NCBI RefSeq assembly: GCF_900111005.1
Contig: NZ_FOFV01000007.1
Location: forward strand, 336,353-400,352
Direction of reading: 5' to 3'
From: Lentzea albida
GTDB lineage: Bacteria > Actinomycetota > Actinomycetes > Mycobacteriales > Pseudonocardiaceae
DNA length: 64,000 bases
Below are positions 41,614 to 49,684 of the stretch, one piece after another. The number at the start of each line of letters is the position of its first letter. Positions within the stretch are counted from its first letter, which is position 1. The notes beneath the pieces are model-generated. The model searched no databases, was not told where the DNA came from, and was given only the letters and a program-made list of their open reading frames with translations. The position numbers and the translations under genes are program-made.

Positions 41614-41631
41614 TGTGTGACGCGTCACACA
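41614..41631. promoter_or_regulatory. 18-bp perfect palindrome, candidate operator
   Basis: TGTGTGACGCGTCACACA is a perfect inverted repeat lying between the divergent NRPS and glycosyltransferase genes. A dimeric repressor or activator could bind it. It resembles a CRP half-site pair (TGTGA/TCACA), but the half-sites are 4 rather than 6 bases apart, so I do not assign it to CRP. The binding protein is unknown. Confidence 0.5.
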
Positions 41632-41878
41632 ACGGTCAAAAACCTTCACCTTCGTCCACGATTTGGTAATCGTGCGCGTTTTGCGCCCACCAATTGAGAT
41701 GGCCGAACACGTGCTCACGCGCCATTCTCGGACCAATCCTCCACATTCGCGTTGTTTTGCGGCGAGGCGTTCGGAAAGCTGGTATGGGCGCTTGTCGTTC
41801 AATCATGGGACCTTTCATTTCCCGCTACCCTCGCCGACGCGGTGGCTCCCCCGGTCACCGAAGAGGGGAGCGATCGCG

Positions 41879-43384
41879 GTGTTGACGGTGCAGGGCGTGG
41901 CAACGCGGGGCGGCACCGCCGTCGCGCCGGCGTGGCGCCCGGTGGCGGTGGTCGCGGGGCTGTTCGCGGCCCTGGTGTTCCCGTTCGCCGGGAACTACGG
42001 GCTCACGGCCGACGAGCTCTACTTCCGGATGCTGGGCGACGACCCGCGCTGGGGCTACTTCGACCAGCCACCGCTCGCGCCCCTCCTCGCCAAGGCCGGC
42101 TCGGTCCTGTTCGGTGACACGGTCTGGGGCATCCGGGCGCCCGCGTTGCTGTGCGGCATCGCGATCGTCGTGCTCGCCGCGCTGATCACCGCGGAACTGG
42201 GCGGCGGCCCGCGGGCGCAGGTGCTCTCGGCCGCCGCCGCGGGCACGTCCGGCATGGTGCTCGCGATGAGCCACTTCCTGCTGACCAACAGCCCGGACCT
42301 GGTCGCGTGGTGCGCGGTGGCGCTGTTCGCCGTGCGGGCGTTGCAGCGCGGGGACGGCCGGTGGTGGCTCGCCGCCGGGATCACGTGCGGAGTGGCCACG
42401 TACGCCAAGTACGTCGTGCTCCTGCTGCCGGTGACGTTGCTGGTGGCCCTGCTGGTCGTGGGGCCGCGCAGGGAACTGCGCAGCCCGTGGCCGTGGGCCG
42501 GTGCCGGACTGACGCTGGTGATCAGCGCACCGAACCTCGTCTACCAGGCGGTCAACGGCTGGCCGCAGCTCGTGATGGCACGGGCGTTGTCGGACGGGGT
42601 CTGGACCGACGGGCTGATGTTCCCCCTCGACGTCGCCATCCTGGCCGGGCCGGTGGTGGCCGCGATCATGGTGGTGGGCCTGGCGGGTGTCCTGCGCCGG
42701 CCGCGGTGGCGACCTGTGCGGGCGTTGGGTGCGGCCTACCTGCTCGGCACGGCACTCGTCCTCGCCGTCGCCCCCAGCGGCATCGACTACACCGAGGGCT
42801 ACCTGGTGCCGCTGATCGCCGCGGGGTGCGTGCTCGTCGACGAGTGGCTGACCCAAGGCCGGAAGCGGGTGCCGGCGGCCGTTTCCCTGTTCGCGGTCTT
42901 CGCCGCGGTGCAGGTCGTCGTGACGCTGCCGGTGCTGCCCGCACGCGTGTTCGCGCAGTACCCCGCGTCGAGCCTGACGACCGAGACGATCGGCTGGGAG
43001 GGGCTGGTCGGGCAGGTGAAGGACGCCTACGCCGCCCTGCCCGCGGGAGAACGGTCGCGTGCCGTGGTGCTGACGCGGAACTTCGGCGAGGCGGGCGCGT
43101 TGCACTGGATGCGCGACGACCGCCCGCTCCCCCGGATCCACAGCGGGCACAACGAGCTCTACTTCAACGGACCGCCGCCGGACACCGCGGATGTCGTGAT
43201 CGCGGTGGGCGTGGCCGAGGACAGGCTGGCGCAGGACTTCCGCGAGTGCACGGTGTTCGCGCGCATCGACAACGGTCTCGACCTCGCAACCACCGAACAG
43301 GGTCGTGCGATCTCGGTGTGCCGCGGTCCGAAGGCCCCGTGGGCCGAACTGTGGCCCGGCTACCGGCTCATCGGGCCGTACTGA
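41879..43384 (+). CDS. Membrane glycosyltransferase, ArnT/PMT-like (GT39/GT83 type)
   Basis: 501-residue integral membrane protein with roughly ten hydrophobic helices. Near the N terminus the first extracytoplasmic loop carries the family signature: an acidic pair in TADELYF followed by WGYFDQPPLAPLL. Enzymes of this fold transfer a sugar from a polyprenyl-phosphate donor on the outer face of the membrane. Start is GTG 41879, 8 bases after GAGGGGAG; the same frame is open 72 codons further upstream, but that stretch is low-GC and not protein-like. Divergent from the NRPS across a long shared control region. Known relatives decorate peptide antibiotics or cell-envelope lipids, so it could glycosylate the NRPS product or modify the envelope for self-protection; both are inferences. 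The acceptor and sugar cannot be read from the sequence. Confidence 0.8.
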   Translation: MLTVQGVATRGGTAVAPAWRPVAVVAGLFAALVFPFAGNYGLTADELYFRMLGDDPRWGYFDQPPLAPLLAKAGSVLFGDTVWGIRAPALLCGIAIVVLAALITAELGGGPRAQVLSAAAAGTSGMVLAMSHFLLTNSPDLVAWCAVALFAVRALQRGDGRWWLAAGITCGVATYAKYVVLLLPVTLLVALLVVGPRRELRSPWPWAGAGLTLVISAPNLVYQAVNGWPQLVMARALSDGVWTDGLMFPLDVAILAGPVVAAIMVVGLAGVLRRPRWRPVRALGAAYLLGTALVLAVAPSGIDYTEGYLVPLIAAGCVLVDEWLTQGRKRVPAAVSLFAVFAAVQVVVTLPVLPARVFAQYPASSLTTETIGWEGLVGQVKDAYAALPAGERSRAVVLTRNFGEAGALHWMRDDRPLPRIHSGHNELYFNGPPPDTADVVIAVGVAEDRLAQDFRECTVFARIDNGLDLATTEQGRAISVCRGPKAPWAELWPGYRLIGPY

Positions 43385-43458
43385 CAACCGCACGACAACG
43401 TCGCCACAACAGCTCGCCGGTACTCCTTCGGTCAGCACGACCACAACCGAGGGAGGCC

Positions 43459-44403
43459 ATGGTGAAAGCCAAACTGGCAACGGTGCTGGTGGGGCTGCTG
43501 GCGGCCGCGACGCTCATCGCGCCGGCCGTCAGCGCCACGCCGTACCAGCGCGACGTCTTCGTCCGCGACAACGTGAGCGACGTCGGCAACGAGCCCAGCA
43601 CCGGCAGCATCTACTACAGCCCGGACATCAAGGTGTGCCACACGCCGGTGCCGTGCGCCGTGTCCCAGAACCCGATCGTCGGGGTCAACAACTACGTCTT
43701 CGTCAACCTGAGACGCAAGCCGGGCGCGGTCGGCACCATCGACGGCAGCCTGCACCTCTACCGCAGCAACCTCGGCGGTGGCACCGCGTGGCCGGGCGGC
43801 TGGACGTTCATCGGCACCGCCGGCTCGACCGTGCCGGTGGCCGGCACCACGGTAATGATCACGTGGCCTGGCTGGAACGTCCCCGGCCCCGCGCACTTCT
43901 GCCTGCTCGCCCGCTGGGTGTCGAACGCCGACCCGATGACGTTCGCCGAGACCCCCAACACCCAGCAGAACGCGCAGCGGAACAACAACATCGCGTGGCG
44001 CAACGTCGACTCCGTGCGGGTGCGGCCGTTCGAGCCCGTCCGCGTGCCGTACACGATCGGCAACCCCGATCGCGCCGACGCCCGGCAGGCGTTGATCCTC
44101 GAGCAGCCGCAGCCGTTCGCCGGTGTGATCACGTTCGACCTCGGCCAGGAGCTCACCGCCCGGTGGAAGGCCGCCGGTGGCAGGGCGACCGGCGTGAAGC
44201 AGGTCGGCGAGACGCAGTTCCAGGTCGCCGACACCAAGGCCCGTTTCGACGGCCTGGTGCTCAAGGGTGACGAACGCGTCGAGACCGCGCTGACGTTCGA
44301 GACCGACCGGGAGACCGGTCCGGCGGAGCTGCACGTTCGCCAGACCGACGCCCAGGGCGTGGACCTCGGCGGCGCGCAGTACCTGATCAACGAGAAGGAC
44401 TGA
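43459..44403 (+). CDS. Secreted protein of unknown function, two beta-rich domains
   Basis: 314 residues beginning with a clear Sec signal peptide (positive VKAKLA, hydrophobic TVLVGLLAAATLIAPA, cleavage near AVSA-T). The mature part starts with a segment containing IYYSPDIKVC and NPIVGVNNYVFVNL, a pattern I associate with CARDB/Ig-like beta-sandwich domains. A second segment (from about residue 200) looks like another Ig-like fold. I see no catalytic motif. Ribosome site GAGGGAGG lies only 2 bases before ATG 43459 and 5 before GTG 43462, so translation may start at the GTG. It sits 74 bases after the glycosyltransferase, probably in the same transcript, and before a strong hairpin. Possibly a surface or envelope-associated protein; function unassigned. 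Confidence 0.75.
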   Translation: MVKAKLATVLVGLLAAATLIAPAVSATPYQRDVFVRDNVSDVGNEPSTGSIYYSPDIKVCHTPVPCAVSQNPIVGVNNYVFVNLRRKPGAVGTIDGSLHLYRSNLGGGTAWPGGWTFIGTAGSTVPVAGTTVMITWPGWNVPGPAHFCLLARWVSNADPMTFAETPNTQQNAQRNNNIAWRNVDSVRVRPFEPVRVPYTIGNPDRADARQALILEQPQPFAGVITFDLGQELTARWKAAGGRATGVKQVGETQFQVADTKARFDGLVLKGDERVETALTFETDRETGPAELHVRQTDAQGVDLGGAQYLINEKD

Positions 44404-44414
44404 GTATCAACCCC

Positions 44415-44451
44415 GGTGGGTCCGTCTCCGTTACTCGGAGACGGACCCACC
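44415..44451 (+). terminator. Strong hairpin after the secreted-protein gene
   Basis: Arms GGTGGGTCCGTCTCCG (44415-44430) and its exact complement (44436-44451) form a 16-bp perfect stem with a 5-base loop TTACT. It starts 11 bases after the stop codon of the secreted-protein gene and ends just before the ribosome site (AAAGGG, 44453-44458) of the next gene. There is no U-tract, common in high-GC actinobacteria. It may be a terminator, or an mRNA structure separating expression of the two genes. Confidence 0.6.
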
Positions 44452-44464
44452 GAAAGGGTTGTCA

Positions 44465-44875
44465 ATGAAGACCATCATGGTGTTGTTGCTGCTTCTGCTC
44501 GGGATCGTGCCCGCGCGCGGAGCAACGGACTGCGAACCGCCGGACTGCCCGGTCGTCGTGGACGCGTTCGACGGCCCGGTGCACGAGAAGGCGGACTCGT
44601 ACACCGCGACGCTGGCACTGCGCAACGGCCCGGCGCAGCAGGACGTCGAGGTGTCCTACCGGTTCGTCGACGGCACGGCGAAGCAGGGCGAGGACTACCA
44701 GGCCGCACCGCGCGGAACGGTGACGATCAAGGCCGGCCGGGCCCAGGCCGGTGTGCCGTACCGGGTGTTGCGCGTGACCGGCGAGAAGAAGCAGTTCACG
44801 CTGGAGATCACGGCGGTGAGGAACGGCCAGGTGGGCAAGCGGGTCGCCGTGTTCACGATCGCCGGCAGGACGTGA
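44465..44875 (+). CDS. Small secreted Calx-beta-like protein
   Basis: 136 residues. The N terminus (KTIMVLLLLLLGIVPARGA) is a signal peptide. The mature part follows the Calx-beta pattern: DGTAKQGEDYQAAPRGTVTI, then a short basic turn and two further strands. Calx-beta units bind calcium or act as adhesion modules in larger surface proteins; here a single unit is the whole protein. Start ATG 44465 has AAAGGG 6 bases upstream. A preceding in-frame TTG (44459) is less likely. It lies just after a strong hairpin, so its expression may be uncoupled from the gene before it. Its 3' end overlaps the convergent regulator gene by 23 bases. Role unknown; a cell-surface ligand or scaffold is a guess. 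Confidence 0.7.
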   Translation: MKTIMVLLLLLLGIVPARGATDCEPPDCPVVVDAFDGPVHEKADSYTATLALRNGPAQQDVEVSYRFVDGTAKQGEDYQAAPRGTVTIKAGRAQAGVPYRVLRVTGEKKQFTLEITAVRNGQVGKRVAVFTIAGRT

Positions 44876-47615
44876 ACAGGCTGACGGCCTGAGCCAGGTG
44901 CCGGGCAGCCGGGGTCCACCGCCCGCACCGGCCCTCCAGGCCGGCGAGCGCGCGGTGGACCTGGGCCTCCTCGAACCCGTCCGGGGCCTGGGTCCTCGCC
45001 TGGAGGGCGGCGCCGAGGTGCTCGCGGGCGGCGGCCAGGTCGTTCATCGCCAGTTCCGCCTCGGCGAGCCGGCGCAACGCCGACGCCTCGCGGTGCCCGT
45101 CGCCGAGGGTGCGGCACACCGCGAGCGCGTCGGTGAGACTTTTCCCGGCCACCGCGGGATCTCCGAGCGCGAGCTGGGTGATGCCGAGGCCGATCAGCGC
45201 GTCGGCCTCGAAGCGGTGGTCGGTGATCTCCCGGCTGATCGCCAGCGCGTCCCCGAAGCAGCGCAACGCCGGTTCGAGGTCGGCGAGCTGGTGGTAGGCG
45301 TTGCCGAGCGTCATCAACGTCGCCGCCTCCAGCCGTCGGTTGTCCTCGGCGCGGAACGTGTCCAGCGCCGCGAACAACGGCGGGGCCGCCAGTTCGGGCC
45401 GCCCCATGCGGACGTAGGTGTAGCCGAGGTTCCGCCGGGCCAGCGCGACACCGACCTCGTCCCCCACGGCACCGTGCACGTCCATGGCCGCGCGGTAGGA
45501 CTCCAGCGCCCGGTCGAACTCGCGCAGCTCGGAGTGCGCGTTGGCGATGTTGTTGTGCAGCCTTGCTTCTCCGCGCAGGTCGCCCGCCTCACGGACCAGT
45601 GCGAGCGCTTCCCGTTGCACCACCATGGCTTCGGCGATGCGGGAGGTCATCTGCAGCGCGATCCCCTGTCCGCGCAGCATTTCGGCCTCGGCGCGCCGGT
45701 CGCCGAGCGCGCGGGCGGCCCGGACGGCGTGTTCGCACTGCTCGACGCGGGCCGCCCAGTTGCCGCGCGCCTCGAAGTAGCTCGTCAGCAGGTAGGCCAG
45801 CTGCCACGTCTCGCGGTGCAGGCCCTCGCGGGCGGCCAGCCGGATCACGTGCAGCACGTTGTCGCGCTCGGCGTCGAGGTAGGCGAGCACCTCGACGCGG
45901 TCGGCGCCGAACGGGAGGTCGTCGGAACGCTCCCGCACGACCAGGTCGTGACGCGGGTTCAGCACCTCGCCGGCCGCGTGCGCGATGGTGAGATAGCGGT
46001 CCAGCAAGCGTTCCACGCCGTCACCGAGGTCACCGCTCTGCCGCGCGAACAGCCGGATCAGGTCGTGCAGGGCGTACCGGCCGTTGCCCATCTCGCTGAC
46101 GAGGTGCGAGGTGACCAGCTCGTCGAGGCCGGGCCCCATCGCGTCGGCGAGGTCGGCGGGGAAGCTCGCACCGGGGTGTTCGCCGAGCACGCGGAACAGC
46201 CTCGCGGCCTGCGGGCTCAACGTCCGGTGCGCACTGGCGAACACGGTGCGGACCGTCCGGTCGTCGCCGTCGACCGTCAGCACGTCCAGCGGGTCGTTGC
46301 GGGTCAGCTCCCGCACGAGGTCCGCGATCCGCCTGCCGGGCCGGATCGCGAGCCGGGCGGCGGCGATGCGCAACGCGAGCGGCAGCCGTCCGCAGTGGAC
46401 CACGAGCTCGGCCGTCGCACCGGGCTCGGCGCCCACCCGCTGCTCGCCGAGGATGCCGGTCAGCAGGTCGTGCGCCTCGGAACCGCTGAGCAGGTCGAGG
46501 TTCACGGTGTGCACGGCGTGGCGGGTGCCGAGCGCCGAGAGCGTGTCGCGGCTCGTGATCAGCAGCAGGTTGCCCTGGTCACCGGGCACCAGCGGCAGCA
46601 CGTCCCGCGCGCGGCGCACGTCGTCGAGCAGGATCAGCACCCGCTTGCCGTGCAACAGGGTCCGGTACAGCGCGGCCGGGTCCGCGGGCACCCGGTCCGC
46701 GGGGACGCCGAGGCCGTGCAGCATCTCGGTGAGCGCCTGGGCGGGCGTGAGCCGTTGCAGGTCGAGGAACACCTGCCCGTCCGGGAAGAGACCGGCGACG
46801 CGGCGCGCCCACTCGACGGCGAAGGTCGTCTTGCCGACGCCGGCGACGCCGGAGACCACGACGATCGGCGGCAGGTCCGCGAGGGCGGCGAACTCGGCGA
46901 CACGACCGGTGAAGTGCCCGGCGCGGGCTGGAAGCTGGGCGGGCCTCGCGCTGTGCAGGGCGGGGTCGCGGCGCAGGATGGCGGTGTGCAGGGCCGTGAG
47001 GGCGGGGCCGGGGTCCACGCCCAGCTCGTCGGCGAGCCGCTGCCTGAGTCTTCGGAACACCTCCAGCGCGTCTGCGTGCCTGCCGTCCTGGTGCAGCGCC
47101 CGCATCAGCAGTCCGACGAGCCGTTCCCTGGTCGGGTGGCCCGCGACCAGCCGTTCCAGCTCCTCGACGGCGTCCGGCCGGTCGAGCCGCTCGCCCCAGT
47201 GCGCCTCCAGCGCCGCGAGCCGCTGCTCCCGCAACCGGTCGGCCTCCGCCCGGCCCCACCCGAACAGCTCGGTGCCCGCGAGCGGCTCGCCCCGCCACAG
47301 GCCGAGGTCCCTGGTGCGGCCGAACACCTCCGCGTCGACGGAGGCGTCCAGCTGGTACCCGCCGGGCTTGGTGACGAGCGCGCCGGGCAGGCCGCAGTCG
47401 GCGAGCGCCTGCCGCACGCGCGCGACGTGGCTGTGCAGCGACCGCACGGCCGTGCGCGGCGGGTCCTCACCCCACAGCACGTCCACGAGCCGGTCGACCG
47501 GGACCGGCGTGCCCGCGCGCAGGGCGAGCACCGCGACGATGCTGCGCTGCCTGGCCCCCGTCAGCTCCGCGCGGCCGTGCGGTCCGCACACCTCGACCGG
47601 ACCGAGAATCCGCAC
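44853..47615 (-). CDS. AfsR/SARP-family transcriptional regulator with NB-ARC and TPR domains
   Basis: About 920 residues. The order is OmpR-like winged helix (1-95, VRILGPVEV...ARQRSIVAVLAL), bacterial transcriptional activator domain (about 100-215), NB-ARC ATPase (about 230-480; P-loop GVAGVGKTT at 256-264, Walker B VLILLDD), then C-terminal TPR repeats (about 580-915, for example LARRNLGYTYVRMGRPELAAP). This is the full AfsR architecture; such proteins activate secondary-metabolism genes, often when phosphorylated or nucleotide-bound. I choose GTG 47615, with GGGAGG 11 bases upstream; GTG 47636 has no ribosome site. The gene is convergent with the Calx-beta gene (23-base overlap) and divergent from the sigma/GH128 gene. 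About 6.5 kb separates its start from the NRPS start, so it is a candidate pathway activator, but no binding site ties the two together. Confidence 0.9.
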   Translation of the reverse strand: MRILGPVEVCGPHGRAELTGARQRSIVAVLALRAGTPVPVDRLVDVLWGEDPPRTAVRSLHSHVARVRQALADCGLPGALVTKPGGYQLDASVDAEVFGRTRDLGLWRGEPLAGTELFGWGRAEADRLREQRLAALEAHWGERLDRPDAVEELERLVAGHPTRERLVGLLMRALHQDGRHADALEVFRRLRQRLADELGVDPGPALTALHTAILRRDPALHSARPAQLPARAGHFTGRVAEFAALADLPPIVVVSGVAGVGKTTFAVEWARRVAGLFPDGQVFLDLQRLTPAQALTEMLHGLGVPADRVPADPAALYRTLLHGKRVLILLDDVRRARDVLPLVPGDQGNLLLITSRDTLSALGTRHAVHTVNLDLLSGSEAHDLLTGILGEQRVGAEPGATAELVVHCGRLPLALRIAAARLAIRPGRRIADLVRELTRNDPLDVLTVDGDDRTVRTVFASAHRTLSPQAARLFRVLGEHPGASFPADLADAMGPGLDELVTSHLVSEMGNGRYALHDLIRLFARQSGDLGDGVERLLDRYLTIAHAAGEVLNPRHDLVVRERSDDLPFGADRVEVLAYLDAERDNVLHVIRLAAREGLHRETWQLAYLLTSYFEARGNWAARVEQCEHAVRAARALGDRRAEAEMLRGQGIALQMTSRIAEAMVVQREALALVREAGDLRGEARLHNNIANAHSELREFDRALESYRAAMDVHGAVGDEVGVALARRNLGYTYVRMGRPELAAPPLFAALDTFRAEDNRRLEAATLMTLGNAYHQLADLEPALRCFGDALAISREITDHRFEADALIGLGITQLALGDPAVAGKSLTDALAVCRTLGDGHREASALRRLAEAELAMNDLAAAREHLGAALQARTQAPDGFEEAQVHRALAGLEGRCGRWTPAARHLAQAVSLFTSCRRS

Positions 47616-47722
47616 CTCACCCGCTGCCTCCCGCACACGCCGATACGTTAATCCGCGCTTTTGCCTGGTGGCAGCGCTGATCGTGGGACAGGACCGGCAG
47701 TTCGCCGGACGGTCCCCGCCTC

Positions 47723-47734
47723 TGGTCATGACCA
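47723..47734. promoter_or_regulatory. 12-bp palindrome in the regulator/sigma divergent region
   Basis: TGGTCATGACCA is a perfect palindrome, 108 bases upstream of the AfsR-like start and 114 before the sigma/GH128 start. It could be an operator shared by both genes. Palindromes of this length can arise by chance in a region this size, so support is limited to position and perfection. Confidence 0.25.
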
Positions 47735-47806
47735 CCGGCGTGGGCTAGAAAGCACACGCGGCTCCAGGGCCCGAGAAATTTCCGTTATCGCCGGATGCAT
47801 CCCGCA

Positions 47807-47822
47807 TCTCCTGGTCAGGAGA
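47807..47822. promoter_or_regulatory. Inverted repeat shortly upstream of sigma/GH128 gene
   Basis: TCTCCTG and CAGGAGA (7-bp arms, 2-base centre GT) end 25 bases before ATG 47848. It could be a protein-binding operator near the transcription start. Its right arm contains a Shine-Dalgarno-like AGGAG, but that is too far from the start codon to be used for this gene. Confidence 0.3.
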
Positions 47823-47847
47823 CAGCGGACCGGCAGGTGAGGTGGGC

Positions 47848-49677
47848 ATGGCAGCACCGGAGGAACCCGGCGTCGCGACGGTGGTGGCCGCGCGCGACGG
47901 CGACCAGCGCGCGTTGGACGACCTGGTGAGCGGATACCTGCCACTGGTCTACAACATCGTCGGGCACGCGCTGGGCGGGCACCCCGACACCGACGACGTG
48001 GTCCAGGAGACCATGCTCAGGGCGGTGCACGGCCTGCCCGGCCTGCGCGACCCCGCCGGGTTCCGGTCGTGGCTCGTCGTGATCGCGATGAACCAGATCC
48101 GGCTGCGGCACCGCGAGCACCAGCGCGTGCCGATCACCGGCCCGGTGCCGGAGGACGTCGCCGATCCTGGTGCGGACTTCGTCGACCTCACGATCATGCG
48201 GTTGCAGCTGTCCGGGCAGCGCCGCGAGGTCGTCACGGCCACCCGCTGGCTCAGCGAGGACGAGCGCGAGCTGCTGTCGCTGTGGTGGCTGGAGGCGGCC
48301 GGGCGGCTGACCCGCGCGGAGGTGGCGAACGCGCTGGAGCTGACCACCCAGCACACGGCCGTGCGCGTGCAGCGGGTCAAGGCCCAGCTCGACGCCGCGC
48401 GCATCGTCGTGCGGACGCTCGAGCGCACACCGCGCTGTCCCGACCTGGCCTACGTCGTCGCGGAGTGGGACGGCGTGCCCAGTCCGCTGTGGCGCAAGCG
48501 GATCGCCCGGCACAGCCGCGACTGCGTCCGCTGCGAGCGCTGCGGGCACGACCTGGCGTCCGTCGAGGGCCTGCTCGCCCGCCTGCCGCTGGTGCCGCTG
48601 CCGGCCGCGTTCGGGTTCGGGCTCGACCCGGCCACGCTGGTGACCGCGCAGGTCTCCCCGGTCGGCGCGGCCCCGGTGACCGCGGGCAAGGCGGGCCTGT
48701 TCCTGCAGAGCGCGACGGCCAAGGTGCTGGCGGCCGCGGCGGCGACCGTGCTCGTCACGGGCATCGTGGTCGCCGTGCTGCCGTCGGGTGAGGAGCCGGT
48801 GGCCCGCGCGCTGCCGATCACCACGTCCAGCACGACCCCGACGACCACACCTCCCACGACCACGCCTTCGTCCACTTCCTCCTCCGCGCCGACGACGACC
48901 ACCACGGCCCCCAAGCCCGTGCCGCCGCCCGCGATCCCCGCGACGGCGTCGGTGAAGAAGGGCGTGAGCACCTGGAACTTCGACGGCGTCGGCAAGGCGC
49001 TCACCGACGTCCGGGCGGGCTGGTACTACAACTGGGCCGCGCAGCCCGACGGCATCCCGACGCCGCCGAACGTCGAGTTCGTGCCGATGATCTGGGGCAC
49101 GAAGTTCACCGACGACGCGACCCTCGCCCGCGCGAAGGCGAACGGCAAGGTGCTGCTCGGGTTCAACGAGCCGGACTTCCCCGACCAGGCCAACATGACC
49201 CCCGAGCAGGCACTCGACCTGTGGCCGAAGCTGCAGGCGACCGGACTGCGCCTCGGCAGCCCCGCCGTCGCGCACAGCGGCGACAAGGCGGGCGGCTGGC
49301 TCGACAGGTTCATGACCGGCGCGGCGCAACGCGGGCTGCGCGTGGACTTCATCGCGGTGCACTGGTACGGCTCGGACTTCAGCGAGGCGGCCGTCGGCCA
49401 CCTGAAGAACTACCTCTCGGCCGTGCACGCCCGCTACGGCAAGCCGATCTGGCTCACCGAGTACGCGCTGATCGACTTCTCCGGCGGCACCGCCCGCTTC
49501 CCGACCCAGGACCAGCTCGCGGCGTTCGCTCGCGGCTCCAGCGCCATGATGGAGGGACTGCCCTACGTCGAGCGCTACGCGTGGTTCGCCCTGCCCGCGG
49601 ACAAGCCCGGCACCGGCCTCTACGCACCGGGCGGCACCCCGAACCAGGCGGGAGCGGCGTACCGGGAGGCGGGCTGA
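47848..49677 (+). CDS. ECF sigma factor fused to a transmembrane segment and an extracellular GH128-type glucanase
   Basis: 609 residues. N-terminal sigma-70 region 2 (about 12-90, DTDDVVQETMLRAVHGLPGLRDP) and region 4 (about 125-190) are followed by a cysteine cluster RHSRDCVRCERCGHDL resembling an anti-sigma zinc finger (about 215-235). Then come one hydrophobic helix (about 288-313), a Thr/Ser/Pro-rich linker (about 321-369) and a C-terminal GH128-like (Glyco_hydro_cc) domain from 370. That domain has GFNEPDF with Glu441 as likely acid/base and WLTEYAL with Glu538 as likely nucleophile. GH128 enzymes cleave beta-1,3-glucan. Predicted topology places the sigma part inside and the hydrolase outside, so glycan contact might control sigma release. 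ATG 47848 follows AGGTGAGG by 5 bases. The gene lies upstream of a beta-glucoside uptake locus. Domain fusion is read directly; the signalling role is inference. Confidence 0.85.
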   Translation: MAAPEEPGVATVVAARDGDQRALDDLVSGYLPLVYNIVGHALGGHPDTDDVVQETMLRAVHGLPGLRDPAGFRSWLVVIAMNQIRLRHREHQRVPITGPVPEDVADPGADFVDLTIMRLQLSGQRREVVTATRWLSEDERELLSLWWLEAAGRLTRAEVANALELTTQHTAVRVQRVKAQLDAARIVVRTLERTPRCPDLAYVVAEWDGVPSPLWRKRIARHSRDCVRCERCGHDLASVEGLLARLPLVPLPAAFGFGLDPATLVTAQVSPVGAAPVTAGKAGLFLQSATAKVLAAAAATVLVTGIVVAVLPSGEEPVARALPITTSSTTPTTTPPTTTPSSTSSSAPTTTTTAPKPVPPPAIPATASVKKGVSTWNFDGVGKALTDVRAGWYYNWAAQPDGIPTPPNVEFVPMIWGTKFTDDATLARAKANGKVLLGFNEPDFPDQANMTPEQALDLWPKLQATGLRLGSPAVAHSGDKAGGWLDRFMTGAAQRGLRVDFIAVHWYGSDFSEAAVGHLKNYLSAVHARYGKPIWLTEYALIDFSGGTARFPTQDQLAAFARGSSAMMEGLPYVERYAWFALPADKPGTGLYAPGGTPNQAGAAYREAG

Positions 49678-49684
49678 CGACACC

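Larger units (their letters stand above)
41100..41878. promoter_or_regulatory. 779-base divergent control region between NRPS and glycosyltransferase genes
   Basis: No gene I can support lies here. Local GC content is clearly lower than in the flanking genes, with AT-rich tracts near 41516-41550 and 41636-41700, as expected of promoter DNA serving the leftward NRPS operon and the rightward glycosyltransferase. The clearest element is the perfect palindrome at 41614-41631. A TTGACC hexamer on the minus strand (41638-41633) sits directly beside it and could be a -35 element for leftward transcription, though the matching -10 is poor. Short ORFs on both strands lack ribosome sites and recognisable protein character. 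Confidence 0.6.

Noticed and set aside
41614..41631. CRP/Vfr-type binding site
   Set aside because: The half-sites TGTGA/TCACA are present but separated by 4 rather than 6 bases.
41663..41878. N-terminal extension of the glycosyltransferase from ATG 41663
   Set aside because: The extra 72 residues are low-GC and not membrane-protein-like, while GTG 41879 has a strong ribosome site at correct spacing.
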